Assembly (NCBI RefSeq): GCF_014284305.1
Contig: NZ_JACOFW010000020.1
Span: forward strand, 30,929 to 94,928
Length of the DNA stretch: 64,000 bases
Source of the DNA: Affinundibacterium seohonense
GTDB lineage: Bacteria > Pseudomonadota > Gammaproteobacteria > Burkholderiales > Burkholderiaceae_D
Direction: 5' to 3'
The notes under the pieces were generated by a model. It saw only the letters and a program-made list of their open reading frames with translations. It did no database searches and was not told the origin of the DNA. Below, piece by piece: positions 1 through 8,769 of the stretch; positions within the stretch are counted from its first letter, which is position 1, and each line of letters begins with the position of its first letter. The translations under genes were made by a program, and so were the position numbers.

Positions 1-546
1 CGCTTCATCGCTGCCTATCAAGAGGTGAATGCGCGCATCGCGCAACGTCAGCATGCCTTGGCGTTATATGTGACTCTAGTAGTGAGTTTGTTGGCTGCCT
101 TGGTTGCCTTGAAATCGAATGAAGCCAAAGGTGATGTGCCGGTAGAGTGGTTAATGTTGGGGTTCCCGGTTGCATCATTGTGCCTAGCCTTTCTTAACTA
201 TAAAGCTGAGCGAGCCATTACTAATTTGCGTCGTTTTTTATCTGCCTTGGAACAATTGGGCAATGCACACGAGGTCTTGCCGAGTTATAACACCCATCAA
301 AAATGGGCAAGTGGTGCAAACAAAGCGCGTCGTTTTCATGACTATGCTTCAGCAGTCTTGGTGGCTGGTGGTAATTTAATTGGCTTAGGTGCGGTCATGC
401 GAATTTACCCCTCGCGAATCGCCGATACGTCGATTGCACTGTGGGCTTCCATCCTCATCACCGTGATTTCGGTATTGACGATTTTGTTGAGCCCACAATG
501 GAGTTTCAGACCGGAAGACGTCAGCGAAGAGATCAGTCAACCTTGA
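1..546 (+). CDS. Hypothetical membrane protein, 5' end outside window
   Basis: The reading frame is open back to base 1, so the gene probably starts upstream. A GTG at 25 would be an in-frame start but has no clear ribosome binding site. The visible ~180 residues hold about four hydrophobic segments: the stretch beginning ALALYVTLVV, one around WLMLGFPVASLCLAF, and two near the C-terminus. Between them lies a soluble loop rich in charged residues. I do not recognise the family. Its stop overlaps the end of the convergent eamA gene by 10 bp, which leaves no room for a separate terminator between them. It is probably an inner-membrane protein of unknown role. Confidence 0.6.
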   Translation, partial: RFIAAYQEVNARIAQRQHALALYVTLVVSLLAALVALKSNEAKGDVPVEWLMLGFPVASLCLAFLNYKAERAITNLRRFLSALEQLGNAHEVLPSYNTHQKWASGANKARRFHDYASAVLVAGGNLIGLGAVMRIYPSRIADTSIALWASILITVISVLTILLSPQWSFRPEDVSEEISQP

Positions 547-1481
547 GATTGGTCATTTGGCATTGAAGATTTTTCTTGTTTCTTACGGATGACATCAATT
601 AGCTTTTGACCAAACACATTAAACAGCAGACCAGCCATGACGATGAGCGCGCCGATAATTTGTGTGTGGTTTAATGATTCATCCAAGAGAATCCAAGCGG
701 ACGATAGTCCAACGACTGGTACCAGTAGGCTCATTGGTGCCACCACATGAGTTGGTAAAGCCGCGAGTAGTTTCCCCCATAAAGTGTAGCCAATCAGGCT
801 TGCCGCTCCAGATAGATATAGAATCACCAGCATCGCTGTCAGGCTGATGTGCGTCAAGCTATGCCAGACCACATTAACGCCATCCATCAGACATGACAAA
901 ACAAAAAAAGGAATGATGGGCAGCAGGGCGCTCCAAGCGACTAAGCTGAGCATATTTACTGATCCCATTTTTTTACTGACGATGTTGCCGCACGCCCATG
1001 ATAGAGCCGCACACAGGGTTAAAACAAATCCCGCGGTACTCACTTGTGCAGAGCTAGCGTTGATGCTGGCACTCCCAAGTAGAATCAGTCCAAGACTAGC
1101 GATGAATATTCCTAACACATTGCTAGTTTTGAGCTTATCGCCAAAAATCAAGGCGGCTAAACCGACCGTGAAAAAAGCTTGTGCCTGTAAAACTAATGAG
1201 GCTAATCCAGCAGGCATACCTACTGCAACGGCGGAAAATAAGAACGCGAACTGGGCAAAACTAATCGTCGCTGCATAGATAATTAGCCACTTTAATGCGA
1301 CTTTGGGTCTGTTCAAAAAGAAAATCGCAGGAAAGGCGACAAAAGTAAATCGCAATGCCGCCAACAATAGCGGCGGGATTCCCTTCAAACCAATTTTAAT
1401 CACCACAAAATTCATGCCCCATAAAACGATGACGATCAGGGCAGTGATCATGTGAACTGGTTTGAGTTGGGTATGTGTCAT
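537..1481 (-). CDS. eamA: O-acetylserine/cysteine exporter EamA-like (DMT superfamily)
   Basis: This 314-residue protein has ten hydrophobic segments arranged as two EamA repeats, as is usual for drug/metabolite transporters. The N-terminal region (VLWGMNFVVIKIGL, then PPLLLAALRF and GMPAGLASLVLQAQAFF) closely resembles what I recall of Escherichia coli EamA, which exports O-acetylserine and cysteine across the inner membrane. The substrate is inferred from family resemblance only, since DMT proteins vary in specificity. It stands alone: about 210 bp separate its start from the isochorismatase-like gene upstream on the same strand. The start codon is the first Met of MTHTQLKPVHM. Confidence 0.8.
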   Translation of the reverse strand: MTHTQLKPVHMITALIVIVLWGMNFVVIKIGLKGIPPLLLAALRFTFVAFPAIFFLNRPKVALKWLIIYAATISFAQFAFLFSAVAVGMPAGLASLVLQAQAFFTVGLAALIFGDKLKTSNVLGIFIASLGLILLGSASINASSAQVSTAGFVLTLCAALSWACGNIVSKKMGSVNMLSLVAWSALLPIIPFFVLSCLMDGVNVVWHSLTHISLTAMLVILYLSGAASLIGYTLWGKLLAALPTHVVAPMSLLVPVVGLSSAWILLDESLNHTQIIGALIVMAGLLFNVFGQKLIDVIRKKQEKSSMPNDQSQG

Positions 1482-1692
1482 AGATATTTTCTATTTTTAG
1501 CCGTCATTATGGTGCAATTTTTTTCGTCTACTTGCCGTCAGCTTTTCTGGAATCATCTTCGAACACCTCGTCATCGCTTGTGGAACTAGGTGGGCTAAGC
1601 AATTAGGTCCAGAGTATCAGTAGAGTTTAAACCTTAAGCGTTGGTGTGGAACGGGAGTATTGTTTAGATCATCGAGTATCGCACGCAAGGGA

Positions 1693-2268
1693 TTATATGT
1701 CGGACAGCTCGAAGCGCATCTGTAAAATGTCGTCACTGGTACGCACGCTGCAAAATTCTCTGTCCAGACTGGCGAGATGGATTTGATGGATGTCCTCGGC
1801 GAGAAATAATTTGCCATCGCTCGCACGTCGGTCAAAAGTGGCGCACGCATCACTGACGAGATAATTATTGAAACCAAGATTGCCAGCCATTCGAGTCGTC
1901 GTTGAAACGCAATGATCGGTGCTGATCCCCGCGATCACCAGCGTCGTTATCTCTTGCTGATGCAGATAAGTTTCGAGTTCTGTGCCTATGAAGGCGCTGT
2001 TAACCGATTTGGTCATTTCCTTCTCACCCTCAATGGGCATTGCTTCGTCTTTATAGGCAGAGCCGGGACGTTCAGGACGTAATGTGGAATTGGCTTCCAC
2101 AGAAAAATGGCGAATGTGAATGACTGGCATCTCTCGTTCACGCCAATGCGCCAACAGTCGTGCAATATTGTGTTCTGCCTGAGGATTATTGCGCGGTCCC
2201 CAGCCAGGATCATCAAAGGCTTTTTGTACATCAATCAGTAGCAAGGCGGTAGAAAGCGTGGAAGACAT
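1693..2268 (-). CDS. Isochorismatase-family cysteine hydrolase
   Basis: This cytosolic alpha/beta hydrolase of the isochorismatase superfamily has about 191 residues. The nucleophilic Asp is in LLIDVQKAF near the N-terminus. The catalytic Cys is in GISTDHCVSTTTRMAG, the usual position before the conserved Thr/Arg run. A longer frame reaches 2400 but overlaps the glxA-like gene and adds a non-homologous tail, so I take the start at 2268 (MSSTLSTALLLIDVQ). It lies 17 bp after the GlxA-type regulator and is probably cotranscribed with it and with the DUF1272 gene. The substrate is unknown. Members hydrolyse isochorismate, nicotinamide or other amides. Confidence 0.82.
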   Translation of the reverse strand: MSSTLSTALLLIDVQKAFDDPGWGPRNNPQAEHNIARLLAHWREREMPVIHIRHFSVEANSTLRPERPGSAYKDEAMPIEGEKEMTKSVNSAFIGTELETYLHQQEITTLVIAGISTDHCVSTTTRMAGNLGFNNYLVSDACATFDRRASDGKLFLAEDIHQIHLASLDREFCSVRTSDDILQMRFELSDI

Positions 2269-2285
2269 GGTGAGCGATTGAAGAA

Positions 2286-3245
2286 TTATTGAAGTTGTTG
2301 ATAGTGGGATGGTGATGTTTTGTATGCCGTTTGCCAACAGCGGCGAAACTGACGGGCGGAGCCAAAACCAGCGGCGTCTGCAATGCGTTCTATCGACCAA
2401 TCGGTTTGACTTAATAATTGATCCGCCAAGCTCAGGCGTAAGCTGGTCAGATAATCGTAGACAGAAGTCTGTGCGTGCAATTTGAAAAGGCGTGTTAAGT
2501 GTCGGCTACTGGTCGATGCGTGTCCCGCTAGTTCATCCAGATTCCAGGGATGCGTTGGATCTCTGCTGATTAAGTCTTGTATTTTATGGATGGTGGGATG
2601 GAGGTGATTTCTGTGTTGCAGCCATGCAGAGAGTTGGGGATCATTGCCGCTGCGCCGGAAATAGACCACCATGGCTCTGGCAACTGCCATCGCCGTTTTT
2701 GGCGAGCAAATTTGAGCGATTAAATGCAAGCTCAAATCAATGCCGGCGGTCACGCCAGCGCTAGTCAATACCTTGCCGTCTTCGACAAATATTCGATTTT
2801 CTTCGACTTGGATGCTGGCATCAATTTTTGCCAAGTCGATGCAATGGCTATGATGAGTAGTGGCGCGTTTGTTTTTCAGCAAACCGGCATGGGCTGCAAC
2901 TAATGCACCAGCGCATACACAAGCGATACGGTGACTGGCATTGCAATGTTGGCGCAGCCATTTGATTGTTTGTCGCGCTGCTAAGCTTGTTTGATCAAAT
3001 TCATCGCCACGCACGCCGGGAATCATGATCAACGCTTGCTCTTCAATGGTTTCTGGAAGTGGCGATAGATTCCCAAGTGATAAGCCGATAGAGCTTGGTA
3101 TGCTCGATGACGGACTGATATAACGCAAGTCAAATTGGATTTCGCCGAGTCGGCGATTTGCAAACAAAAAAGCATCGGCTGGGCCGGCCAGATCGATCAA
3201 TAAAATATCGGGCAAAACTATAAAATAGACGATTTGTTTGTCCAT
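2286..3245 (-). CDS. GlxA-type AraC transcriptional regulator
   Basis: This 319-residue protein has a DJ-1/PfpI-like domain at residues ~5-190, with the nucleophile elbow in VCAGALVAAHAG. An AraC/XylS helix-turn-helix domain follows at ~215-319, ending in ADAAGFGSARQFRRCW and TSPSHYQ. This is the GlxA architecture, in which the amidase-like domain senses a small molecule and the C-terminus binds DNA. It lies 4 bp after the DUF1272 gene and 17 bp before the isochorismatase-like gene, so it probably regulates its own operon. The inducer cannot be read from the sequence. Confidence 0.88.
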   Translation of the reverse strand: MDKQIVYFIVLPDILLIDLAGPADAFLFANRRLGEIQFDLRYISPSSSIPSSIGLSLGNLSPLPETIEEQALIMIPGVRGDEFDQTSLAARQTIKWLRQHCNASHRIACVCAGALVAAHAGLLKNKRATTHHSHCIDLAKIDASIQVEENRIFVEDGKVLTSAGVTAGIDLSLHLIAQICSPKTAMAVARAMVVYFRRSGNDPQLSAWLQHRNHLHPTIHKIQDLISRDPTHPWNLDELAGHASTSSRHLTRLFKLHAQTSVYDYLTSLRLSLADQLLSQTDWSIERIADAAGFGSARQFRRCWQTAYKTSPSHYQQLQ

Positions 3246-3249
3246 GATT

Positions 3250-3576
3250 TTAGCGAGCGTTGCCGTTTGAAAGCGGGGCTAAGTGAGAAGGTTTTTCGTC
3301 CACTAATGTTTGTACATGCTTGACCAAATCAACGGGTCTAAAGAGGCGAGTAGTTCGTGCTGGATAGTGTGCTAAGTCATTATCGTTTCTGCCCATTGAT
3401 GGCGGGCGTATCGGTCTGGGCTTGAAATTGCCACCACAATTCGGACAGACGCCCTGTAACTTGTGATTGACACAATCGAGACAGAAAGTACATTCGAAAG
3501 AACAAATCATGGCATCCTGCGCATGGGGCGGCAGATCCTTATCGCAATGTTCGCAGTTTGGTCGCAGTTCTAGCAT
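3250..3576 (-). CDS. DUF1272 domain zinc-ribbon-like protein
   Basis: This 108-residue protein has a Cys-rich N-terminal half: CEHC, then a CSFECTFCLDC run, then CPNCGG. The four CxxC-like pairs suggest one or two zinc sites. The N-terminus MLELRPNCEHCDKDLPP is the hallmark of DUF1272. A start 30 codons further upstream is possible in frame but adds an unrelated Cys/Ser-rich tail. The Met at 3576 has a GGAG-like sequence (GGAGCC) just upstream. It is the first gene of the operon with the GlxA-type regulator and the isochorismatase-like hydrolase. Its function is unknown. Confidence 0.82.
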   Translation of the reverse strand: MLELRPNCEHCDKDLPPHAQDAMICSFECTFCLDCVNHKLQGVCPNCGGNFKPRPIRPPSMGRNDNDLAHYPARTTRLFRPVDLVKHVQTLVDEKPSHLAPLSNGNAR

Positions 3577-3668
3577 GGTTGGCTCCGAAATCTGAAAAGA
3601 TAATGTGGAGCAGCTTACCATGCTGAAAAAACTTGTACAGCATGAAAAATGACAGCTTGCGGTCAATT

Positions 3669-3692
3669 CAGGACATTGCTAGAAGTGTCCTG
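3669..3692. promoter_or_regulatory. Inverted repeat upstream of the DUF1272 operon
   Basis: CAGGACA and TGTCCTG form a perfect 7-bp inverted repeat separated by 10 bp, about 93 bp upstream of the DUF1272 start. It could be an operator for the GlxA-type regulator of that operon. Alternatively it could be a weak 3' stem for the ABC transporter gene that ends at 3737, but no T-run follows directly. The role is uncertain. Confidence 0.3.
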
Positions 3693-3736
3693 TGAACATG
3701 CTCATAATAGGATCAAGGCAAACTTATGGTCATAAA

Positions 3737-5545
3737 TCAGGTATGATTTCCGCTGATTTGTGCGGACATAAGTTGGCAATAAAGTCCGTTGCTATCTTTG
3801 ATTAAATCTTGGTGTTGACCTTGTTGGACGATATGGCCTTGCTCCAAGACGAACACGGTATCGACTTTTTTGATGGTGGAGTAGCGATGCGCGATGATAA
3901 TCGTGGTTCGTTCTTTCATTAACTCATCTAAAGCGGCTTGCACCAAGGCTTCGCTTGCAGAATCGAGAGCACTGGTAGCTTCATCCAAAATTAGGATTTT
4001 TGGGTTCCGCAAAATCGCTCGGGCAATGGCAATTCTTTGCTTTTGTCCGCCCGACAATTGCACGCCACGATCGCCAACAACTGTGTCATAGCCATTTGGG
4101 AAGCCTGAAATAAAATGATGCGCGTTGGCTTTGGTAGCGGCTTGTATGACTTCTTCTAGTGCGACTTCTCGATCGGCGATGGCGAAGGCAATATTCTCGT
4201 AAATACTACCGGAAAAAAGTGCAGGTTCTTGTTCGACGATGGCAATGTGATCGCGAATCGCGTTAATGTTGGAATCGTTTGAGAGGAAGTTGTCGAAGTA
4301 AATTTGCCCTTGATTGACCGGGTATAAACCGAGCAGCAGACTAGCAATACTGGATTTTCCTGCACCTGATGCGCCGATTAAAGCAATTTTTTCGCCTGGC
4401 TGAATTTCAAAATTGAGCGCAGTTAAGGCCGCGGTGTCGGGGCGTTCCGGGTAGGCGAAGTGGACATTGTTGAATTGAATTTTTCCTTGCAGATGAAAAG
4501 AATTTTTGGTGGATACACCGTCATTTGGGATCGCATCAGAGTTTTTCTTTAATGCAGCTTGTTTAGCATCATCAGCACCAAGAATCTCAAACACGCGTTC
4601 GGTGGCACCGAGTGTCCGCATCCAGTCGCTCCAGAAATCGCTGATAGCGCTAGAAGAACCACTCGCCATACCAGCATAAATGATAAAACTAGTGAACTCG
4701 CCCACAGTTAGCTTTCCTTGACTAATGAGATCCGCTGCCAAAAAAAAGGTGATGATGAGTGCTAGGTAAAGCACGATGGAAGAGAGGCCACGGTAGCTTG
4801 CTAACAAACGAATATTGCGCAAGATAACCTGCAAGGCTTGGTCGGCAGTATCTGCATATTTATCGTTTGCCAGCTTGTTTTGATTGAAGGCGTGGATCAG
4901 CCTTATATTGCTAAAGTATTCCTGCGCGACGCTATTGCTGGCCGCTTTTTTTTCTTGAATGTGGTGTGCGCTGGTTTTGAGTGAGTTACCTATCCAGTCT
5001 GTCATCCATAGGCTGAGTGGAATGTAGATCAATAAGATCAGACTCAGTGTAGGTGAAATGCTGATCAGCATAACGGTACACCCGATAAATACCAAACTTG
5101 AGCGTAAAGATATCGCCAATCCCATGGTTAAAGTGTCGTGCAAGGCTTCAACATCAGAAGCTAGTCGATTGGTTAGTTCGCCAACCCTGTGTTTATCAAA
5201 GAAGGCGATGTCTTGACGTATTAGGGCTGAAAATAGGGTTTGCCGTATTGTCGTGACGATCATATCGCCAGTAGATTCGAAAATGTAATACCGTAAAGTT
5301 GTTGCAAGTGCTTGTATCACCAAGACTATCGCTGCGATACCGGCGAAATTTTTGATCCAGCTACTATCAATTTTTGCGCTATTCAAATGATCGATGAAAT
5401 AGGCCAAGGCTTTAGGATAGGCAAGTTCGATCACGATAGTGATACACATAACCGCTATGCCTAATAAAAGGCGGGTACGAAATGGTTTGAGAACTGACAG
5501 TCTTTGTAGGTGCTGATTAATTGGCTTGGTTTGCTTAGGATTCAT
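3737..5545 (-). CDS. ABC exporter (permease-ATPase fusion), last gene of RiPP-like operon
   Basis: This 602-residue half-transporter has six membrane segments in residues ~20-310 and a nucleotide-binding domain at ~345-590. Walker A (GASGAGKSS), the signature LSGGQKQR and Walker B with D-loop (ILILDEATSALD) are intact. It belongs to the MsbA/peptide exporter type and works as a homodimer in the inner membrane. There is no N-terminal C39 peptidase domain, so it cannot cut a double-glycine leader itself. Its ATG overlaps the end of the MauD-like gene by 11 bp, which points to translational coupling. In context its likely cargo is the peptide encoded at the head of the operon; that is inference. 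Confidence 0.88.
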   Translation of the reverse strand: MNPKQTKPINQHLQRLSVLKPFRTRLLLGIAVMCITIVIELAYPKALAYFIDHLNSAKIDSSWIKNFAGIAAIVLVIQALATTLRYYIFESTGDMIVTTIRQTLFSALIRQDIAFFDKHRVGELTNRLASDVEALHDTLTMGLAISLRSSLVFIGCTVMLISISPTLSLILLIYIPLSLWMTDWIGNSLKTSAHHIQEKKAASNSVAQEYFSNIRLIHAFNQNKLANDKYADTADQALQVILRNIRLLASYRGLSSIVLYLALIITFFLAADLISQGKLTVGEFTSFIIYAGMASGSSSAISDFWSDWMRTLGATERVFEILGADDAKQAALKKNSDAIPNDGVSTKNSFHLQGKIQFNNVHFAYPERPDTAALTALNFEIQPGEKIALIGASGAGKSSIASLLLGLYPVNQGQIYFDNFLSNDSNINAIRDHIAIVEQEPALFSGSIYENIAFAIADREVALEEVIQAATKANAHHFISGFPNGYDTVVGDRGVQLSGGQKQRIAIARAILRNPKILILDEATSALDSASEALVQAALDELMKERTTIIIAHRYSTIKKVDTVFVLEQGHIVQQGQHQDLIKDSNGLYCQLMSAQISGNHT

Positions 5546-6101
5546 GCGAGTCTACTGAGTCAAGTTCTTCGATTTGCGTAAGGAATGCGCACCAGTTGTC
5601 ATCGCCTATCATGCCCTCGGCTTGTAATAATCGCGCGTGGTCTATGAAAAGATAATACGGTGACATGAGCTTGCTATTGATTTCACGGTAGTTTTCCTCT
5701 TTGAGAAAAACCGCGAAAGACGCTAATGTTGTGTTGCGCAAAAAACGCCGGACTCGCCATTGCGGCTCATTGCTGACCAACCATAATCGAACTCCCGCTT
5801 GTTCGGCACGCATGGCGATTTTTTCAATCTCTGGGAGTTTTTCTTTGCACTTGGGGCATTTTGTCGACAAGAATAACAAGACGATTGCATACTCTGGCAG
5901 TAGTAAATCCTGTTCCTGTTTGCTTAGCAAAGTTCGTGCAGTAATTTGGGGGATTTCCGTGCCAGGAGGAATTGGCAATAAATTCTTAGTGCTCTCAGAA
6001 ATTTGCTTGATCTTTCTTAGTAATTTTAAGCTCAAGCTTAAGTTCAAAAAAGTACACAAGGTCAGCGTCAGTAAACTGAAGTAAATAAGATTTTGATTCA
6101 T
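5535..6101 (-). CDS. MauD/TlpA-like membrane-anchored thioredoxin-fold protein
   Basis: This protein has about 188 residues. An N-terminal membrane anchor (residues ~5-28) is followed by a thioredoxin-like domain with a CPKC active site at residues 82-85 (FLSTKCPKCKEKLPEI). This is the layout of MauD, which handles disulfides outside the cytoplasmic membrane together with MauE. I use the Met at 6101 (MNQNLIYFSL) because it sits one base after the stop of the MauE-like gene. An upstream in-frame start would overlap that gene. The 3' end overlaps the ABC exporter. It probably makes or shuffles disulfides in the exported peptide or its partners. Confidence 0.78.
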   Translation of the reverse strand: MNQNLIYFSLLTLTLCTFLNLSLSLKLLRKIKQISESTKNLLPIPPGTEIPQITARTLLSKQEQDLLLPEYAIVLLFLSTKCPKCKEKLPEIEKIAMRAEQAGVRLWLVSNEPQWRVRRFLRNTTLASFAVFLKEENYREINSKLMSPYYLFIDHARLLQAEGMIGDDNWCAFLTQIEELDSVDSHES

Positions 6102-6102
6102 G

Positions 6103-6654
6103 TTAGTAATCTTTGTCGCTGAAAATGGTGCTGAAAAATTCATGAAAATGCATCATCAACAAGCACAGTGTCAGAGCGATGCCAAATTGTAGCCAATAGA
6201 TAATCGCTGGCGCTTGCATGTGGGTATTGATTTCGACATGATGATTGGCATAGGTGGCATAGATGGTAGCGCTAAGCAGCAAGAAATTTCGCATTAGGTC
6301 ATAAGCAGATACTGGCCTTTCTGCCTCACCAAAGCAATTGCAACGGACTAAATCCTTAGAGAAAAATTGATATGCAACTACGAGGCTGAAAATCAAAAAA
6401 AGTATGCTGGCAACAAATAAAGTAAGTTGCAAGATCCGGCTGGAGTTAGAGGAGAAAAGTGCGATGGCAATTAGTAGTTCTGTGCCTATTAGTATGGGCA
6501 CGATAAGCTTGCTCAAGTTTGGTGAAATGCCAAACGACTGCGTCAAGTTGTTTTGAAAACTAGTAAAGCTGCGTAGTTTTCCGACTGCAGCAAAAAAGAA
6601 AATGCAGGCTAGGCCAAGCACAATAACGGGCACAATCGTATCTTGCATCGTCAT
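6103..6654 (-). CDS. MauE/DoxX-family redox-associated membrane protein
   Basis: This protein of about 183 residues has four hydrophobic segments (IVPVIVLGLACIFFFAAVGK at the N-terminus and three more). A CNCFG motif after the third segment is the signature of MauE-type proteins. MauE partners MauD in disulfide formation for methylamine dehydrogenase, and paralogues recur in peptide-modification loci. The frame continues to 6741, which would overlap the protease gene. I take the Met at 6654 (MTMQDTIVPV), although neither start has a strong ribosome binding site. The gene is followed immediately by the MauD-like gene. Confidence 0.75.
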   Translation of the reverse strand: MTMQDTIVPVIVLGLACIFFFAAVGKLRSFTSFQNNLTQSFGISPNLSKLIVPILIGTELLIAIALFSSNSSRILQLTLFVASILFLIFSLVVAYQFFSKDLVRCNCFGEAERPVSAYDLMRNFLLLSATIYATYANHHVEINTHMQAPAIIYWLQFGIALTLCLLMMHFHEFFSTIFSDKDY

Positions 6655-6713
6655 GAAAGATTTATCCGAATCGGTTTCGAAAAATGTTGAATAAAATTTG
6701 ACTTTTTGTTGAT

Positions 6714-7613
6714 CTACTTGTCCGTGGAGCTGGTTGTCCAATGTGGCGCCAAGCCATCAATACGGTGTGTTCTACTTCGAATTTTTCCTGCACTCGCAAT
6801 CACGGCATTTATCCACGGAGTTTCCAAACTATCTCGCTGCGCGCCGCCGACATGGGCTTGCAATATTGTTGAAAGTTCCCAAGCGGCATCTTCCACTATT
6901 TGATTCTTTGCGATTCGCAAACCTAATGCACTTAACTCCTCACCTGTGATGGCATAGCTGTGTGAGTGATAAGCGCTGACCAAGTGTTGAACGATTTTTT
7001 CGCGTTGTTCTATGGAATTCGACCTCAATTGAAAGGCCAATAGTTCTAAAGCAATTTGCTGCAATTCTTTAGTACAACGATAGAAAGCTGCTAAGGATGG
7101 CGGAATTATGCTGTTGCAGAGCAATGCTAGAGATTCAGTGCGCGCTTCGTTTGCCTCAATTCCAAACCAGTTTTCAGCCATTTCGCCAAATGCCAAGATA
7201 TCCATCGCGGAAAAGCTACTACTCATGGTGCCATCGGCATCAGAGCCACCTTGTAAATGGGGGTCGATGGGAGAGAACATCGCTAGCTCGCCTGCAATGA
7301 TTTGATCGGCGGCCAAACATAACAAGGTGCCAGATGATTGGCAGAAGTAAGGGACGATAATGTTAAATTCTTCGGCGAACGCGCGGAACAATAAGGCAAT
7401 ACGCCGTGTCGCGTTGACCACGCCACCGCGGCAGTGTAAGACCAGATCGAGGCGTTTAACTTTGCCTAATTCTCTTAATTGTTCATAGAGTGGGGGAAGC
7501 AGGTCTATATCTAGGTTGGACGCCGCCAATACGATCACTTTACTCTCACGCAGATGTTCTATTTGTAGAATGCTTTCGCGCATTGCTGAGTGACTTAATT
7601 GCTGCATGTGCAT
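6714..7613 (-). CDS. SDH-family ClpP-fold serine protease-like protein
   Basis: This 299-residue protein resembles the SDH_protease (serine dehydrogenase proteinase) family, which has the ClpP/SppA crotonase-like fold and no signal peptide. HCRGGVVNATRRIA (residues 60-73) matches the Gly-rich oxyanion region. QSSGTLLCLAADQI (92-105) carries the likely nucleophilic Ser93 or Ser94. MFSPIDPHL follows, as in the family. The start overlaps the end of the ATP-grasp gene by 19 bp. In a peptide-maturation operon whose exporter lacks a peptidase domain, it is a natural candidate for leader removal. That role is inference. Confidence 0.75.
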   Translation of the reverse strand: MHMQQLSHSAMRESILQIEHLRESKVIVLAASNLDIDLLPPLYEQLRELGKVKRLDLVLHCRGGVVNATRRIALLFRAFAEEFNIIVPYFCQSSGTLLCLAADQIIAGELAMFSPIDPHLQGGSDADGTMSSSFSAMDILAFGEMAENWFGIEANEARTESLALLCNSIIPPSLAAFYRCTKELQQIALELLAFQLRSNSIEQREKIVQHLVSAYHSHSYAITGEELSALGLRIAKNQIVEDAAWELSTILQAHVGGAQRDSLETPWINAVIASAGKIRSRTHRIDGLAPHWTTSSTDK

Positions 7614-8602
7614 TCCTTGATGAGTAAATTGGCGACAGTATCAAGTAATTTGAATTCAGGTATCAATTGCTCGATATACAGAAATTGTCCGGCTGGATTG
7701 TTTTCAAGAAAAACGTATTCATTCTCGGGCGTCACGATTAAATCCAGCGCGCTAAAATTAAGCCCATAGCTGCTGACGAAATCGCGGCATTGTTGTTCGA
7801 TGTTAGCCGGAAGTTGAGTTGCTTCGTAAGGAATTTCCGCGCTCATGTCTCGAGAATCAATCATCGTTCTATCATCGGCTTGCGAATGTATCTTAGCAGC
7901 GAAAATATGCTCACCGATCAGTGTGACACGTAGCTCATATTGTTTGTGAATGTATTTTTGAAAGTGGCAGGGGAGTTCACTGACTGCATCAATATTCTCC
8001 ATTAAATCTTCACTGACCAAGGTGGTCGTGATGCCGTGCGTACGTCTTTCTGTGAATTCAACTTGATCCGCTGCGAGAGAAGCGGATGACATTGATTTGA
8101 AAATGATAGAAGCTTGCTGCTTTTGATAAAAATCGCGTATATGTTGAGGCTGATTGGAAATGATCGAATTTGGAATTTGAAAACCAAAGCGCAGCGCTCT
8201 TTGCAGTTGTTCACCTTTCCACATAGCGCCGCGCATGATGAGCGGGTGACCGATCCAAAAACAATTTAAACCAAGTAAGAGACCAAACAAAGTCTGTTCT
8301 GCTTCTAGCTTGGCATAAGTTTTTTCCTGCACGCCCAAGTCTTCGGATCGAAAGCTAAATTCACCAGGCTTTCTGGCCCATATCGAGGCGATTTCGTGTA
8401 GTTGTATGCTTGAGCCCGATAGAAGGTGTTTGATTTCGCCTTCATTTCCGTGGCTGTTGAAGCTTTGAGTGAGCTGATAATCGCGTGGAAAACAATCTAG
8501 ATTGAGTCGAAATGCGGTGTGTCCTTTGTGTTGGAGAATCTCTGCAACTAGGTCTACATGTAAGTCAGTGCTATTGCTGATAATGAGAATTTTTTTTGTC
8601 AT
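7595..8602 (-). CDS. MvdD-like ATP-grasp peptide-modifying ligase
   Basis: This 335-residue protein has the organisation of MvdC/MvdD-type peptide ligases. A pre-ATP-grasp region contains SIWARKPGEF (residues 73-82; relatives have IWYRRP-like motifs). An ATP-grasp fold follows with FQKYIHKQYELRVTLIG (214-230) and the metal-binding end ENNPAGQFLYIE (300-311). Such enzymes use ATP to join Asp/Glu side chains of a ribosomal peptide to Lys, Ser or Thr, giving graspetides (microviridin-type lactones and lactams). The gene follows the precursor gene after a 276-bp spacer containing a hairpin. The Shine-Dalgarno before 8602 is poor, which would fit low expression. The family call is firm; the bond it makes is unknown. 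Confidence 0.8.
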   Translation of the reverse strand: MTKKILIISNSTDLHVDLVAEILQHKGHTAFRLNLDCFPRDYQLTQSFNSHGNEGEIKHLLSGSSIQLHEIASIWARKPGEFSFRSEDLGVQEKTYAKLEAEQTLFGLLLGLNCFWIGHPLIMRGAMWKGEQLQRALRFGFQIPNSIISNQPQHIRDFYQKQQASIIFKSMSSASLAADQVEFTERRTHGITTTLVSEDLMENIDAVSELPCHFQKYIHKQYELRVTLIGEHIFAAKIHSQADDRTMIDSRDMSAEIPYEATQLPANIEQQCRDFVSSYGLNFSALDLIVTPENEYVFLENNPAGQFLYIEQLIPEFKLLDTVANLLIKECTCSN

Positions 8603-8737
8603 GTTTCAACAATCGATTTGGAATAATGTTCAAGGTGAAAAATGTTTAGCAAAGGAATGACCTAGGTGCTGTTGGAGTCAGCTCTGCATCAAGGAGGGTT
8701 TTGAATTTATTCTTATTTTTCTATTTTTAGTCAGGTA

Positions 8738-8769
8738 TGGCTGAATTTAGCGCGTGATAAATTCAGCCA
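8738..8769 (-). promoter_or_regulatory. Hairpin between precursor and ATP-grasp genes
   Basis: A perfect 12-bp inverted repeat (TGGCTGAATTTA with TAAATTCAGCCA) encloses an 8-base loop, between the stop of the precursor gene and the start of the ligase gene. No T-run follows on the minus strand, so it is not a classic intrinsic terminator. Stems here in RiPP operons commonly protect the precursor mRNA or lower readthrough, so that peptide outnumbers enzyme. That role is inferred from position. Confidence 0.5.

Noticed and set aside
847..1278. 143-codon plus-strand frame
   Set aside because: It is antisense to the well-supported eamA gene and has no protein-like pattern.
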